42,599 bases of DNA, from positions 33,087-75,685 of the forward strand of contig DEFE01000018.1 of the NCBI GenBank assembly GCA_002350625.1. The letters run 5' to 3'. The notes below the pieces were generated by a model. The model searched no databases, was not told the DNA's origin, and saw nothing but the letters and a program-made list of their open reading frames with translations. The position numbers and the translations under genes were made by a program. This DNA comes from Lachnospiraceae bacterium UBA2860. GTDB taxonomy: Bacteria > Bacillota > Clostridia > Lachnospirales > Lachnospiraceae. Every line of letters starts with the position of its first letter. The stretch's first letter is position 1. Positions 41,701 through 42,599 of this stretch are shown here, one piece after another.

Positions 41701-41971
41701 CGCCCAGGTTAGGGAGCAGCGCGTCCGGCCTCTCTTTTTCAATAATTTCTGTCAGCCGCTCGATGTTGAGCGGTTCAATGTAGGTGACGTCAGCCATTTC
41801 CGGGTCCGTCATGATCGTCGCCGGATTGGAGTTGACGAGTATGATTCTGTAACCGAGCTGGCGGAGCGCTTTACACGCCTGCGTTCCGGAGTAGTCAAAC
41901 TCGCAGGCCTGGCCGATGATGATGGGGCCGGACCCGATGATCAGGATACTGTGAATGTCTTCCCTTTTCAT
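38747..41971 (-). CDS. carB: Carbamoyl-phosphate synthase large subunit
   Basis: This 1074-residue cytosolic enzyme is the same size as E. coli CarB. It makes carbamoyl phosphate from bicarbonate, ATP and ammonia delivered by the small subunit, for arginine and pyrimidine synthesis. The two ATP-grasp halves are clear: the first starts [20 protein letters not shown] with [12 protein letters not shown] and [19 protein letters not shown]; the second starts [20 protein letters not shown] with [14 protein letters not shown] and [17 protein letters not shown]. The C-terminal MGS-like allosteric domain has [15 protein letters not shown] and [30 protein letters not shown] lies before the ATG. carA is not next to it here. 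A degraded 5'-nucleotidase fragment lies just upstream. Confidence 0.97.
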   Translation of the reverse strand: [1074 protein letters not shown]

Positions 41972-42002
41972 ATGCGCTCTCCTTATGTAGATGACTCAAT
42001 TT

Positions 42003-42191
42003 TCTGAACCATTCTACAGGATATGCCGCAAACTGTCCAGAGAAAAGGTCGTCAAAGCCGAAGTCAAATTCATGGTTTCCGGGAATGGCGAAGTCGTAGC
42101 CGATGTTGTCCTGATAGCCCGCGTGGACGTCGTTCGTGTGGAGAATCACGGCGGCCACGTCTTTCGGGTCGCCGGCCGGGAACGCGGCCGC
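42003..42191 (-). pseudogene. Collapsed 5'-nucleotidase/UshA-type metallophosphatase remnant
   Basis: The minus-strand frame reads AAFPAGDPKDVAAVILHTND, then VHAGYQDNIGYDFAIPGNHEF and DFGFDDL. VILHTNDVH is the first metal-binding motif of 5'-nucleotidases and GYDFAIPGNHEFDFG the second. In intact proteins these are some 40-60 residues apart, with a G-D-x-xxG block between. Here they are fused at the phrase NIGYD, as if a deletion had joined two similar GYD sites. The signal peptide and the whole catalytic remainder are missing. It partly overlaps the end of the GIY-YIG gene on the same strand in another frame. Confidence 0.75.
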
Positions 42192-42433
42192 TGTTGCGAA
42201 GCGATGAGCGCTTCTTTTTCGGCTCTTTTCAGCCGCTTGAGGTGCCACTCGCGGCTGAGCGCCTCGTGCCTGTCTTCATAGGATTCATAATATACGAGCT
42301 CAACCGGGAGGCGCGAGCGGGTGTACTTGGCGCCCCGCTTTTCGTTGTGCGCGGCCAGCCGCTCTTTAAGGTCTGTTGTCCAGCCGCAGTACAGCGTGCC
42401 GTCCGCGCAGCGGAGCAGATAAACGTAGTTCAT
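42146..42433 (-). CDS. GIY-YIG nuclease superfamily small protein (UPF0213/YhbQ type)
   Basis: This 95-residue cytosolic protein has the GIY-YIG motif in the form YVYLLRCADGTLYCGWT, a conserved Arg in the following helix (DLKERLAAHN), GAKYTRSRLPVELVYYE and the conserved Glu region YEDRHEALSREWHLKRLKR. This is the stand-alone YhbQ-like group with proposed DNA endonuclease activity. The last 15 or so residues (RPRSRPATRKTWPP) are read from the out-of-frame 5'-nucleotidase remnant, so the natural C-terminus may have been replaced. GAAGGAT lies upstream of the ATG. No clear promoter was established. Confidence 0.88.
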   Translation of the reverse strand: MNYVYLLRCADGTLYCGWTTDLKERLAAHNEKRGAKYTRSRLPVELVYYESYEDRHEALSREWHLKRLKRAEKEALIASQQRPRSRPATRKTWPP

Positions 42434-42519
42434 CTTCTGATACCATCCTTCGTATCATATTATATACCATTTACACTTACGCAGCATCCGCCATACGTCC
42501 TCACCTCTCTCCTCTAATG

Positions 42520-42561
42520 TGACAAGGGGTCTGACCCTTTGTCATATTGCATGCAATATAA
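42520..42561. repeat. 42-bp palindromic dispersed element, copy 2
   Basis: TGACAAGGGGTCTGACCC is followed by TTTGTCAT and then the perfect 16-bp palindrome ATATTGCATGCAATAT. It differs from copy 1 (24392-24433) at two of 42 positions. It lies in the non-coding end of the window (42434-42599), where I see no other gene. Confidence 0.85.
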
Positions 42562-42599
42562 TACTTTCTGCGACGCAGCGACAGATCCATGTTCTCTCT

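Noticed and set aside
39212..42007. A 931-codon open frame on the plus strand opposite carB
   Set aside because: It is exactly antisense to a full-length, highly conserved carB. Its product is rich in Asp, Val, His and Arg as expected from the complement of GC-rich codons, and it lacks a ribosome site and any family motif.

Overview
The window looks like chromosomal DNA from a GC-rich member of the Lachnospiraceae or a close clostridial relative. The evidence is strong AAGGAG-type ribosome sites, TTGACA/TATAAT-type promoters, and families typical of that group (DUF3881, DUF6440, an FHA-domain ABC transporter, SARP-like receiver regulators, BIG2-type Ig domains, double-glycine leader peptides). 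No rRNA, tRNA, CRISPR array, intact transposase or prophage gene was seen. The lineage is an inference from gene content only.

Layout. 1-1.4 kb: 3' end of serS and a DUF3881 gene. 1.5-3.1 kb: an unlisted 56-codon gene on the minus strand and a NahK-like sugar kinase. 3.3-11.4 kb: a carbohydrate operon behind a near-consensus promoter, encoding a PfkB kinase, a ribulose-phosphate/allulose-phosphate 3-epimerase, a HxlB-like SIS isomerase, a DUF4432 mutarotase-like protein, D-lyxose isomerase and a ribose-type ABC importer (ATPase, permease, binding protein). The binding protein is set apart by a leader with four hairpins. 11.5-15.8 kb: a ROK regulator, an unknown protein, a receiver-like regulator that has lost its phosphorylation residues, and a GH13 alpha-glucosidase. 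15.8-16.4 kb (minus): a VanX-like dipeptidase. 16.6-21.8 kb: a tightly coupled operon of a membrane SpoIIE/PP2C phosphatase, an exported Ala/Glu/Ser-repeat protein and an FHA-ABC transporter. 21.8-24.4 kb: two divergent secreted Ig-domain enzymes, a GDPD and an L,D-transpeptidase. 24.5-28.2 kb (minus): CopA followed by a DUF362 ferredoxin. 28.4-31 kb: an accessory patch with a DUF6440 protein, a collapsed nitrate/taurine-type ABC operon, and two double-glycine-leader mini-proteins on either side of an SGNH/DltD-like protein. 31-32.1 kb (minus): a PRTase-like protein and a DUF3783 protein. 32.3-38.7 kb: a large sensor-MscS channel whose N-terminus is cut by an in-frame TGA, followed by a PAS/GGDEF/EAL protein. 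38.7-42.4 kb (minus): carB, a collapsed 5'-nucleotidase remnant and a GIY-YIG protein.

The most unusual material is: (i) the two GG-leader mini-proteins, one with an SH3b core; (ii) the phosphatase / Ala-Glu-Ser exported protein / FHA-ABC operon; (iii) the sugar pathway, whose combination of enzymes matches no textbook route; (iv) the nonsense codon in the MscS gene; and (v) a habit of this genome of building spacers from degenerate tandem repeats that begin at the stop codon of the upstream gene, together with a 42-bp palindromic element present twice.
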